In this document: one piece after another, positions 13,301 through 24,271 of the stretch
Layout of the letters: every line of letters starts with the position of its first letter
Numbering within the stretch: the first letter of the stretch is position 1
Assembly (NCBI GenBank): GCA_902805475.1
Contig: CADCSX010000001.1
Span: 3,720,001-3,784,000 of the forward strand
Direction: 5' to 3'
Length of the DNA: 64,000 nt
Origin: Entonaema liquescens
Lineage: Eukaryota; Ascomycota; Sordariomycetes; Xylariales; Xylariaceae
The notes under the pieces: model-generated
Told to the model about the DNA's origin: nothing
What the model saw: only the letters and a program-made list of their open reading frames with translations
Database searches by the model: none
Program-made: the position numbers and the translations under genes

Positions 13301-13894
13301 ATGTGGACATAACGGGCCGCAGTGCCACCACTGAGGCATATACATTGTTGCCACCCCTGATAATCCCCAAATCAGCGTGTCTACCCCCATTCCCCCGCAA
13401 ATACCCCAGGTTACTTCGGGCCATGATCCTGAAACTTATACCATTCAATCTAAATTATGTCGGAAGTTGTATCCCCCCAGAGTCTTCAGGCCAATGATTT
13501 TCGCCTTGGTTCATTTTGTTGATCGTCACGCCCATCAAGCCTAATCCTCCTATTGGTCAACCCTATACATGACAACCGTTTTGGACAACGACTTGTCATT
13601 TTCTTGGGTATAGGGCTCTCCCGTTTAGTACTGTCGCCCCTAATGATCCAGAACGAAAGTAGCGTAGGCCGTAGTCTGTTGTTGGGACCAACCACAGCTT
13701 GCGTTGTCGGAACACCCGCCGGAGCCACCATAGCATAATAGAACACTTTAATCTAATGGAGGGTGGTCGTAGGGCCGAGACAGTTAGTGATCGGCTGTGC
13801 TATACCACAATTTGGCCATGTCCAGACGGAGCCCGTTGCCGGTAATATTGAGTCGAGAAGAAGTTTATCGCTAGGCATGATATGTTCGATCGAC
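10337..13894. other. Long intergenic stretch, no certain gene
   Basis: About 3.5 kb between the kinesin and GH7 genes. Open frames such as 12779-13210 (+) and 13303-13746 (both strands) lie in a somewhat GC-richer part at 12750-13740, but I recognise no domain, start context or splice pattern in them. This part could be a decayed gene. The rest shows nothing. Confidence 0.45.
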
Positions 13895-13901
13895 TATATA
13901 A
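13895..13901 (+). promoter_or_regulatory. TATA box of the GH7 gene
   Basis: TATATAA lies 92 nt before the ATG at 13993, the usual distance for a fungal gene with a short leader. This supports a transcribed (or recently transcribed) cellulase gene. Confidence 0.55.
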
Positions 13902-13992
13902 TCGACTATGTCCCAGATGCCATCTCAGGTCATCCTTAGCTTCACCATCCATCCAGGTTTACAACTTCTTACCTCGAAGATAAACCAGCATC

Positions 13993-15570
13993 ATGTTGTC
14001 CCTCGCCGTGTCGGCCGCCCTTCTCGGCTCGCATCTGCCCAGCAAGTTGGAAAGGAGCAGACTGAGACTCACCCCAAGCTCTCCTGGAAGAAGTGTACCA
14101 GCGGCGGCTCCTGCACCCAGACCAACGCTGAGGTGACCATCGACTCTAACTGGCGATGGCTCCACACCACCGAGGGCACGGAGAACTGCTACGACGGTAA
14201 CAAGTGGACCGACAAGTGCAGCTCCGCCGAGGACTGCGCTAGCAAGTGCGCTCTTGAGGGTGCCGACTACAGCAAGACCTACGGTGCCTCCACCAGCGGC
14301 GACGCTCTTACCCTCAAGTTCCTTACCAAGCACGAGTACGGAACCAACATCGGCTCCCGATTCTACCTCATGAACGGTGCCGACAAGTACCAGACCTTCG
14401 TCCTCAAGGGCAATGAGTTCGCCTTCGATGTCGACCTGTCCACCGTCGACTGTGGTCTCAACGCCGCTCTTTACTTCGTCGCTATGGAGGAAGACGGTGG
14501 CAAGGCCAGCTACTCCACCAACAAGGCTGGTGCCAAGTACGGTACCGGTTACTGTGACGCCCAGTGCGCCCGTGACTTGAAGTTCGTCGGTGGAAAGGCC
14601 AACGTTGACGGATGGGAGCCATCCACCAACGACGCCAACGCCGGTGTCGGTCCTTACGGAGGTTGCTGTGCTGAAATTGATGTCTGGTAAGGATCATACA
14701 AGGAGTCCCACGTAATATGAGACTACGGGCTAACAATATCTGATAGGGAGTCCAACTCTCACTCTTTCGCTTTCACTCCTCACCCTTGCACCACCAACGA
14801 ATACCACGTCTGTGAGAAGGATGAGTGTGGTGGTACCTATTCTGACGACCGATTCGCCGGCAAGTGCGATGCCAACGGTTGTGACTACAACCCTTACCGT
14901 GTCGGTAACACCGACTTCTACGGCAAGGGCAAGACCCTCGACACCAGCAAGAAGTTCACGTAAGTTGAAAATTACCTACCTAGGTATCCTGAGGATGATT
15001 ACAGACTAACACAAATATCCTAGTGTCGTGAGCCAGTTCGCCGACAACAAGTTGACTCAGTTCTTCGTCCAGGACGGCAAGAAGATTGAGATCCCCGGCC
15101 CCAAGCTTGACGGCTTCCCGAGACCAGCGACATCACTCCCGACTACTGCACTGCTGAAGTTGAGGCTTTCGGCGACCGTGACCGCTTCACTGAGGTCGGT
15201 GGCTTCGAGCAGCTCAACTCCGCTCTTGACCTGCCCATGGTCCTTGTCATGTCCATCTGGGACGACGTAAGTTTCTCCCTCCCTTTCGTAAGAGAGTAAA
15301 ATCTTATTGACCATCTCCGCTCTAGCACTACGCCAATATGCTCTGGCTCGACTCCAGCTACCCCCCTGAGAAGGCCGGCCAGCCCGGTGGTGACCGTGGT
15401 GACTGCGCCCAAGACTCCGGTGTTCCCTCCGACGTTGAGGCCAGCATCCCCGATGCGTACGTATTAGCCTACCCCCTAAAAGTCTACTCTTCCGTTGCTA
15501 ACAGCTCCGCAGCAAGGTCGTCTGGTCCAACATCCGCTTCGGACCCATCGGCTCTACCGTCACCGTCTAA
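13993..15570 (+). CDS. GH7 cellobiohydrolase, frame broken at two places
   Basis: Five exons: 13993-14686, 14747-14959, 15024-15266, 15326-15456 and 15513-15570. All introns have good signals. The protein is a GH7 cellulase of about 446 residues without a cellulose-binding module. The N-terminal block has HPKLSWKKCTSGGSC; the catalytic motif EIDVWESN (nucleophile E, D, acid/base E) spans intron 1, which splits the Trp codon. Later blocks are DRDRFTEVGGFEQLNSAL and MLWLDSSYP. Retaining GH7 enzymes cleave cellobiose from cellulose chain ends outside the cell. The signal peptide (MLSLAVSAALLG, then LASAQQ) crosses a one-base loss at 14026-14030. Exon 3 changes frame at the C-run 15117-15119 (PKLDGF to ETSDITPDYC). 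Everything else is intact, so either a sequence error or a very young pseudogene. Confidence 0.9.
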
Positions 15571-16640
15571 GCACCTGGTTAGGAGGCCAAGGCTTCATAG
15601 CCGTATATATCCACCAAATGTATATATCTACCCTTCGTATCAGATTGTTCCCCCGAGTTAGCTGTAGAGAGAATAAAAGGATCGCGCTATCATTGAAAAA
15701 TAACTATTATTCCTGAATCAAGTATTTGACAAAGTGATTTTTTTTTTTTTTTTTTTTTTTTTGAGGGATGTTGAATTGAGTCGAAATCGCTCTCTTAGAT
15801 TAGGATATGGTAGGCTTATATTTGAGGAGTTGACCCATATCGCTACCATACACCTTATCTCGAGATGCCTAAGATGATGACACTACGTACTCTCTGAGAT
15901 TGATTCTCTTATGCTTTTCTATGCGTTAGTACCATCACTAATTATACTCAATAATAGGATCATGTTGGAATTGATTTTTTTTTTTTTCCAAAACTGATAA
16001 GTAGTTTTCTTGTAACTAAGCTTTCATAAATGACAGTTTGTAGTTCGGTTATTAACGGGTTAGACTTGGTATCTCGTGCAGCATTGATCCCAGCATGTAA
16101 AGATATAAGACTTAAAATGCTATATTTTTAAATGTTAAGTTTATAATTTAAAAGAACTTTAAAAATCATATCCGTATGCTATTTAATGGCGATGCATCGT
16201 TGTCTTTGTAATATTGTGTTGGTTATTGTGGTAATCATGGTGTAAGTGAGATTGCAAGAGCGGAGTTGTCAACAAACAAGCACACCTCGGCAAAACCACT
16301 CGAAAGATTTTCTATGACCAATTCAAGACCAAAGGTCATTCGATATTATTATAAACTCAAATTGTATTCTTCTCCAAATAGTTTATTTACACTTAAGATC
16401 TACCTACATGTACAAGACACTGCGTTACCAAGATACGTATTCTACTACGTCATACTCAAGTAACACTACGTCATCGTCTTCTCCGACACGCCCGCGCTGC
16501 TACAAATTCGCGGATGTCCCTCGTCTCAATTGGAATGTAAATAACTTTGTTTCGAGCCAATTTAACTTCTTCCGTTGGTTGAATTTCTCACTAGTTTTTA
16601 CATGATCTAAATAACTTCAACCATATCATCCCTGACAACA
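15571..16640. other. Intergenic with 25-nt poly-T run
   Basis: About 1.1 kb of AT-rich DNA with a T-run at 15738-15762 and a shorter one near 15977. No gene or RNA was recognised. It includes the upstream region of the gene at 16641. Confidence 0.6.
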
Positions 16641-18092
16641 ATGGCGGAGCAAGACCGCTTGGGCGGCTGGTTCGGCGGGAATAAAGCCGATAAAGTCCAA
16701 GAAAAAGTACAGCAGAATATTCCCAAAGGCTCGGGTGCAGAGCAAGACCGTTATGGTGGTTGGTTCGGTGGAGATAAATTCCCTTCCAGAGCCGATATCG
16801 AGAGTAGACTTCCCCAGACTTCGGGCGCCGAGCAAGATAGGTACGAGCACTGGTTTGGTGGACACAAACTTCCCACCAGGGCAGATATCGAAAAGCTGTT
16901 GCCTCGTGGATCCGGAGCTGAACAAGATCGATATGAGCGTTGGTTTGGTGGACACGACGCTCCATCTGCGAAGAAGCTGAATGACAGTTTACCATCAGGT
17001 TCCGGTGCTGAGCAGGATCGCTACGGAGCCCATTTCATACCCAGTCAGGCTACCAGAATCAGGTTTGGTGGCACGACATCAACAATTGGACTTTTACAAC
17101 ATGCGGTACTGCCTTCTTTTGGTTTCCATAGCGGCCTGAGTCTCATCGCATATGGTCTGGGACGTTATACCGACACAGTCGAAGCTAAGGATTGGCTATG
17201 GCCCAGCGCACAAGTAGCCAATGCATGGTGGAGCGCTATTGGAATTCCTGTCGTTCATGAAGGATTGTCTCTCACAACAGCTTGGTCTGCCCTGTCTTAT
17301 GATCAGAAGCTTCTTCTCGGTGGTGTCAGCGCCTGGGGTCTCCGTCTCTTCTACCGTGTTGCTTCCCGCACCCTCCGACGTGGTAAAGACGATGCTCGTT
17401 ACCGGACAGCCGCTAGGAAACAGCCGGACTTCTGGAACAAGGCTTTCTTCACCATGTTCCTCCCTGAGGCTGTAATCCAGACCTTGATTTCTCTGCCGTT
17501 CACCCTACCGTTCCGTGCTCCTGTTGCTACTGCTCTTGCGTCCCCCTTCCCCGAAGCGTCGACTATCTCTCGTAGCCTGGCTATCTTCCTATTCACCGCA
17601 GGATACGCTCTAGAGGTTCTGGCTGACACTCAACTTGCGTTCCACGAGAGCAAGAAGAGTGCTGAACTCAACCGTGACGGCGTATTTAGCATTGTTCGAC
17701 ACCCCAAGTAAGTTTCTGCAGTACCCCTTTAGTGTTTGATACAATGCTGACTCTTCACTAGCTATCTTGGCGACGCTCTAGCACACTTCTCCTTCCCACT
17801 ACTACTCTTTAGCGCTGGTCAGCTGCACCCCCTAACCCTCATTGGCCCAATTGCCAACTACATCTTCCTACGCTTCATTGGCGGGGACAGGGAGAACGAG
17901 GAGAACCAAGAGAAGCGCTACGCTAAGGAAAACCCAACGAAGTATAAGCAGCTACAGCAGTATAAGAAGACCAAGAACAGCTTCTGGCCGGGTTTGGCTG
18001 AGTTCGGCAATAAGTGGCTGTGGACTGTCGCTGCGGTCGGTGTTGGTGGGGTCGTCCTTGAGCGATCCGTGGGAAGTTTCCTTAAGTTCTAA
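16641..18092 (+). CDS. Membrane protein of the DUF1295/methyltransferase-like superfamily with N-terminal repeats
   Basis: Exons 16641-17707 and 17762-18092 give 465 residues. The intron has a GTAAGT donor and splits the Asn codon of RHPNYLGD. The first 130 residues are five tandem units of about 30 residues beginning AEQDRY-x-x-WFGG. The remainder has hydrophobic segments and ends with the block G-V-F-S-I-V-R-H-P-N-Y-L-G-D, typical of DUF1295, steroid 5-alpha-reductase C-terminal and isoprenylcysteine methyltransferase-like membrane proteins. The likely location is an internal membrane. The substrate cannot be told, and the tandem repeat is not part of the known fold. The tail is basic, followed by a last hydrophobic segment (WTVAAVGVGGVVL). 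Confidence 0.82.
16644..17035 (+). repeat. Tandem 30-residue coding repeat (about 90 bp unit, x5)
   Basis: Units start at about 16644, 16737, 16827, 16917 and 17007, each with GC(A/C/T)GAGCAAGA(C/T) or a close variant. The encoded consensus is AEQDRY-x-x-WFGG-(D/H)K-x-P-(S/T)-x-A-D-I-x-x-x-LP-x-x-SG. The first four are complete and the fifth decays after AEQDRYGAHF. The DNA copies have drifted, so the repeat is old but the protein pattern is kept. Confidence 0.85.
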
Positions 18093-18509
18093 GGTGTATA
18101 TAGTAATAATATTGTACTATGATGAATTGTAAATAATACGAATCAAATTACTGTCATATGAGTAATCGCAATTAATCGACCTTTGAGCGTGGCCTGTTAG
18201 AAATGTGAGTGTACTTTATTAGTAGGACTTTACGATACAATTGAAGCATTTGCGGTATTCAAGGTTATATGCCATAATAAATAGGTATATTGAGTACCCA
18301 ATCTTCGACTACGATACGATAACCTACCTAGGTAAGCAACAACACTTTCCTTCTTGGCTACTTCATGACTTTACTCTTCTTCCAATTGAATTGCCTATGT
18401 ACCTATCTACCTATCCCATACGGAGCTCAACATACCTAGATGAACTCTTGCCCTATGATTGTAGAATATCTAGGGAGCTAAGCTGCAGGGAGGTGATGTT
18501 GGCAATTTC
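18093..18509. other. Convergent intergenic region
   Basis: About 400 bp between the 3' ends of the membrane-protein and Argonaute genes. It contains one exact TACCTAGGTA palindrome at 18325-18334. No gene was seen. Confidence 0.6.
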
Positions 18510-21500
18510 TCAAATGTAAAACATGCTATTCTCTATTCTTCTATGGAGGCGGAGGCCTTGGCTTCTTGATGGGCCCTCGGCTTGAGAAGCTGCGGAGATG
18601 GCACCAGCAGAAACGTAGCAACGAGCGCGGTTGCAAACGATATCGGCATAGTAAGCCGGGGTGCAGATTCCAACAGCACGGGTCGACCGTCCGAATATGT
18701 AGCATAGGGAATGAGTAAAAGTCTCCAATGCGTCGGCAGGATTCTCAGAAAACTTTTCTCGGAATATCTCGTCGTGAACGACAAAGTAATGGGCTGGACG
18801 AGCAGTCCCTTTGAGCGGCTCATGTGACTGCAAGAAGAAATCCCAGTTGAGGGCCAGCGTAATGCCACGGTCAACTACTGTTCCTGGATCTGGGTTACTT
18901 TTGCCTTTAGAGTAGAACCGTGTGTGATGTCGCTTGCCGACAATAATGATGGTCATTTTCGGCATTTCTGTCCCTCTGTATACTTTCTCGCATGCACTTT
19001 TCAACTTTGGCAACTCATTATCTATCACGAGCTTGTACTGGCCTTCGGAGACTCCGTCGCGATAGACGATGATGTTCTTGGGGAGAGACCCGTTCCTCGA
19101 GTTCCAGAGGTTGAGCCGGGTTTTGAGCATCTCTTCCAAATGTGTTACCATCTCAACACGCGGCTCGTGCTGGTGTCGCAAGACTGCAGGCCACTGACCG
19201 AGCTTCTCATCGATGCTGGCAACCATTCCTGCGATGCTAGGTTGTTCTGGAATTGGCGAATGGGTGACATCAATACCTACGATCATGGTTTCCTTGAGGT
19301 TAAGAGTCGAACCTAGATTGCCTAGATTGACGACTTGGTTATTGTTGTAGAACTTCAAATTAAGTTTCAGAGCAAGATTCCCAACAAGGTTTGGAGACAG
19401 TATTGGGGACCTGTCATCTAAAGGGCTCTCGGGAGGCCCCGTAGAGGGGTTTCGAGGGGGGTCTTGAGAACGAGGTTTAGGAGGCTTAGGGTGAAGAGTA
19501 TCTTTGACAATACAGATGGTTGGTACTCCATAGTCCAAGTCTCCAAGTCTCTTCACGCAATGATAAATAGACTGCTCCTTGCTCGGTAATATCACGAGTA
19601 CGAAGCTGACGTTCTTGGCATCATGTTCAAACACATTCCTGAGTTCGCCTTCGATGTGCTCCGTCCCGTTGTTCTCAATTTCAACCGGAGACCTTGGACT
19701 TTCGATGGATACCCCATTTCTATCCAACATAGATCTGAGGTTTATCAGAGTATTGCCGAGATGCTCCAAATCAGCCTCTCTGTCATATATAGCCACGCAT
19801 AGCCAAGTCCTTCTACTCATTTGAGGCCCGAGCCGTATGCCTGCCAGATTCCATTTAGGGCCCTCTATTGACTTCTTGCTGTTGTGGTAATTATAGTTAA
19901 TTCCAGGATAAGGTAGCTTGCGGCTGTTGACGGTAATTAACTTATTATTGATAACCGAAAGACGATAATTATCCTGAAGACGGTGAGAACTAGTTCACAA
20001 TTTCTACCATTCTCGCATTGCTTACCCGTCTACTCTTGGTATGAGTGTCTCCATTTGAGAACCCAACCGTCCCCAAGCCATGTGTTTCAATATAACCTGC
20101 ATTATCCCAAGGGTTGTGGATTGGTATGTAGGAAACCATGTCTTTATCATATCGGGATATTTTGGCCCTCTGATCAGCTACCACTACACAAACCTCTGAT
20201 GGAAGGTACGTCGGGGAAGTACGTGACCCAACATTGATCAATGGCAACCTATTATCCACGGGTATTCGGTGTACTAGTGAAGTCAGAATAGGGGTCGGAT
20301 AATTGCTATGATTCATGTAGAATGGACTAACCTTCTTTGAAGAAATTGTAGACTGTGATATACTTGTCCTTATACCAGAAACTGACTTCCATAGGACTAG
20401 CTCCATACTTTGACACCACTGGCTTGGTTTTGGTATTGTCTTCATCTTCCACACCGTCATCTTTCGATGCAAGGTCGAAGATGGGTTTCACCCGGCGGAT
20501 AGATTTACCTGACTTATCTTTCAGGTAGTTGCACTCGATTCTAACACCTTTAAGAGAAGCTGCCAACTTCCGAAGAGCCACAGGGCTATCTCCCCATTTA
20601 TTAACGAATGTAGAAATTATATTCTTCAATTCGTTCCTCTTATGAAAGATACCATAGTTGGCGTTCATGTTGATTAGGATTCTCGAAGTGGCAAGATGGA
20701 TGCTGGAGTAAAACCCCTTTAGAGCAACGCAACCATATTGAAGACGCGGGGAATTAGCCTGACCTAACAGAAATGATCTACTTGAACCAATTGTTGCGTG
20801 GGCATTCGACTGTTGCGGATAAAAGTTAAGAAATATATTAAGCGCCTGGACAATCCTTGCCATATTCTCATTTGACGTTGGTGTCGCGGGATCCTTTAAG
20901 TAGTCGACAAGGGAGTTGGTGGATAGCATATCCTTGTAGTCGAACTTGACGGTATAACCTACTCCATTATCCCTCGCTTGAGCGTTGTTTTCGTCATGGT
21001 ATGTTACGGTAAACGACCTTTCTGGAATTTTTTTGTATGAGATGAAAGTATCGGCGAAATCGGTAACCAGATTAAGTGATTTCAAAAGTTGATCTCCGTC
21101 AAGAAGTAACTTGATAACACGAGCTAGCTTTCTTCCTGTGGGGTCCCTATCGTCATCTAAGAATTTTATATTGTGAAAGTAGAGATGACTTTCGTTGCCT
21201 ACATCGAGTTCGAAGTAGTTAGCCCAAAGCTGAATGGCATCTCCTTGGTTCCCATATGCTGGCCTTAGGGGAACGTTATCTTGACTTCTATTATCGACTT
21301 TGGAAAGAATATTGTTCTCCTTTCTCGTGAGCTCTTCCGGGGGTTTGGGGACGTCCTCTTCTTGCTCCTGGCTTCGGCTTTGGCCTCGCTGGGAGTTTCC
21401 TCTTTGACCCCTACTCTGGTTTCTGCCTCGATTTTGGAATGGGTTCCATTCTCGGTCGCGATCCTGGCTTTGACCACGACCACGACCATAACCACGGCCT

Positions 21501-21571
21501 TGGCTTTGGCTACGGTCCTGACTTTGCCCACGGTATTGCTGCCGGCCTTGCCCTCGACCCCGATATGACAT
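18510..21571 (-). CDS. Argonaute (QDE-2-like) RNA-silencing protein
   Basis: Exons 21571-20332, 20273-20026 and 19940-18510 join to about 972 residues. The first intron has a GTTAGT donor and CTAG acceptor, the second GTAAGC and an AATAAG acceptor. The N-terminus (1-75) is an Arg/Gly/Gln/Ser tract (RGRGQGRQQYRG), as in QDE-2. The N and linker regions follow, then the PAZ end with INVGSRTSPTYLPSEVCVV (exon 2), L2 with LITVNSRKLPYPGINY, the MID domain and PIWI. PIWI keeps the slicer residues: D in VGIDVTHS (about 720), D in YRDGVSEGQY (about 789) and H in TARPAHYFVVHDE (about 879). It ends in SMFYI. The protein binds small RNAs and cleaves paired targets in quelling-type silencing. The exon 3 acceptor was chosen because it restores the conserved ITVNxRxLPYP block; a nearby alternative would shorten it. 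Confidence 0.95.
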
Positions 21572-22420
21572 AGTAGAGATAATAGGGTAGTATGTAGGAT
21601 GCGAACCACAGCGAAGGTCTTGGAGGACCGTGGATGACTATCCCTGAAGTGGGATGCGCTCCAGAGAGTCCTTCAGAGGTCAAAGAAGAGGAACTGCAAG
21701 GGAATAATCTGACGGAGTCACAAAGAGTACGTCGCGGAAAATGGCTTGGAGCTCGGGATGAATAGTGGATGGTAGCGGCTTTCTCTCATTTAATATGGTT
21801 TTAGATAATTTGTATAGTCTAGCTTCCAACTCTATTACAAACTACTTTGTTCACATTACAAGTGTCATTCCTGAGTCGTGCTTATACATACAAGCAGCAG
21901 AATACGGATTGCTTGTTTTATATAAAACAGTTTTACAGCAACCAGGTAAATCTTGATGTCCGGGGCTTGTAATATAATCCGCATAAGGGAAAATCAGAAT
22001 AAAAAACACCATTACGGGAATATAATCTAAGATTGTGAATCATATCTACCTAGGTGCTAGCTTGATTCATACACGTACACTCACGGAGAATAATATACCT
22101 AAGATAAGTTTATGCCTTCAGAATCCTGGCCATATTATCAAACATGTGAGTCATTGAGATATAGGACAAAGACTGGCTAGCCATATCAGTTGTCATAAGT
22201 TGTTTAACTCTGACTCATTTCGTAGTTCTTTTTGTTTTAGGGCACTGTGGTTTCAACTTCTTGCTTGCTTCTTGGGATGAATCACTAAATTGCCTACATG
22301 ATAGAGATGGACGAGCATAACTACCTAGGTAGAGGGTAGATATGGGAAACGACAGTTGTTGCGGTGATAGCAATGGAGCAGCATCCTTCCTCAAAGGTAT
22401 CAGTAGTGATATGTGTAATT
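21572..22420. other. Intergenic, no gene seen
   Basis: About 850 bp holding the Argonaute upstream region and the 3' end of the propeller gene. One exact TACCTAGGTA (22322-22331) and one near-copy (about 22047) lie here. No RNA or ORF with a domain was recognised. Confidence 0.55.
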
Positions 22421-23632
22421 TTAACCTGGATATGGCTCGTTCAGATCCGCGTCTTTGGTGTATAATCTCCACACAGATAGGCGACCGTTAGACCTAGCTG
22501 CAGCGAATATCTTGCTACTATCTGATATCCCACATGATACCACCTTGCCCTTCTTACTGGTACCCTGGTCTGTCGAGAATAGTCCCCAGAACACGTTATC
22601 ACTCCCTCTCAAACGACCTTCAGGGGTTAGAGAAACGCTGAACGCGGCACTCGGCGCCACACAGGCCAGCGCGCAACTTGGATATTGTTCAGAATAGAGC
22701 GTGTTTTCGGGTCCATTGTGTTTATATCCCCACCACACTTGCATCCAGGAGTCCTGGTTTGAAGCGGTTTGCTTTCTTAGTGTAGTCATCATGGGACCCC
22801 GTTCGCTTAAGCCAATACTGGTCGGAATCCATCCCTGACCTATATCTATCCCAACCTCCTTATTGTGCGAGACTTTGAAAAGGTCGTCTTCTAGTCCCCA
22901 AACGAAGAATTGACCTTCGGAGTTGACTGTTGCGGCGTATTTACTATCTTCCGAGATTGCAACCTTTCCAAAGAGACTTTGAACTTCAACATTTGGTACG
23001 AGGACTTTAACCCTTTGGAAATTATGGGCGTCCCAAAGCTCCACGGTTGTTCCCGTCGCAAGCGCTAGTATTTTCCCATCTTTCGAAATTGTGATGTCGT
23101 TCGCTGCGGGGAGAATATGTTCCGTTAATTCTAGTGTTGTGGTATTTTCAGGAACTTTATAATATTTGGTAGGATGTGCGAGACCAAAGGCTACAAGCAG
23201 CCCGCTATTTGAGTCTAACGCAGCAGCTTTGATGGGTTGCTGCGAGCCAGGATCGACCTGACTGAATTCAAGCTTCCGAGGCGAAGATGCAGCAGTTAGG
23301 CTCCACTGTAGTAATAGTCTTGAATTAGTACCGGAGTATTTCTATCAGCTAATAGGTAAAATAGAATGCGGAGGCCATAGAAGAGGACCTGGATATAAGT
23401 TTATTGCTCTTGGAACTATGTTGTCCACTCTTCGCTATGTACATGCAAAGATGGATTAGGTAGTGGACGATGTTAGAGAACGTACCAATATCCCGCCCTG
23501 ATTTTCATGGAATGTGAGAATAAACCCGTCATCAGGGGAGAAGGCGAAAATATCCGCTGGTTTCGTTACGCCAAATTCACTCGGAAGAGATAGATTCCAG
23601 AGAAGCGTTGGAGCGAAATGTGGATATCCCAT
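22421..23632 (-). CDS. Small WD40-like beta-propeller protein
   Basis: The proposed exons are 23632-23486 and 23305-22421, giving 343 residues. The intron is long for this window (180 nt; GTACGT donor, TACTAAT branch site, TACTACAG acceptor). The join brings NQGGIL to WSLTAASSPRKLEF in phase. The sequence has loose propeller blades: FAFSPDDGFILTF, DITISKDGKILALATGTTVELWDAHNFQRVKVL, KVAISEDSKYAATVNSEGQFFVWGLE and ISDSSKIFAAARSNGRLSVWRLY. Such proteins are scaffolds without enzyme activity, and some are the C-terminal sensing part of NLR proteins. No NACHT part is present here, so it is either a free propeller protein or a detached fragment. The start and intron are less certain than the C-terminal exon. 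Confidence 0.68.
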
Positions 23633-24271
23633 TATTCTTGCAACGCGGGTTGAAAGACGAAGAGGGGGAGACTTTTGACCGCTTCGTACCAGTATAGTGG
23701 CCAGGAAGTATTAATTTAATTCTTGATGTAAATCACACTTTGGTCGGCCTATTATTTGTGGCTTTCCTAATCAGTCGAGGTACGTAACCGTTTTGCTGCT
23801 TCGGTTGGCCTTCTCAATTGCCTTCTCAATTCCTACCTAGGTAGGTAAGACGTTAGGTACCTAACTAAATATCGTGGCCTTAAACATGAGGCGGTCTTTT
23901 CTAATAAGAGAGTTTTACAGGTTCGGGGTTAAGGTCCGCCTGTTAGCGTCTTACTTGCCTAATATTACCTTGAGTGCCTTACCTTAGAGGTAAGCGATTG
24001 CACCTTATTCGTTTACATCGTATAACTACCTACCTACCTCCTGAACTATTGATCTATATAATGTCCTTATTGTATATTGCGCTAGAGGATGACATTATTC
24101 CTGCTCATAGTGATAGTAGAAGAGTTTCAAAATATAGATAAGATCCCGAGGCAATTGAAATGATGTGACTGTATTGACAATATGCTACAATTTCCATTCG
24201 CTACCTACACACACCTCGCCAACCAGTAGAACTAAGGTCAGCTGACAGACCAACAACCCGTAAACACGGCA
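23633..24271. other. Intergenic, no gene seen
   Basis: About 640 bp with one exact TACCTAGGTA (23834-23843) and nearby ACCTACCTACC tracts. No other feature was recognised. Confidence 0.55.

Noticed and set aside
12759..13746. Group of medium frames on both strands, possible gene
   Set aside because: No recognisable domain, no consistent splice joins and no good start; kept only as a note in the intergenic entry.
13959..14333. Gly/Val/Leu-rich minus-strand frame
   Set aside because: Antisense shadow of the GH7 catalytic domain caused by its GC-rich third positions.
18533..18874. 113-residue minus-strand frame inside the Argonaute
   Set aside because: A second frame over the PIWI end; the main frame contains the conserved residues.
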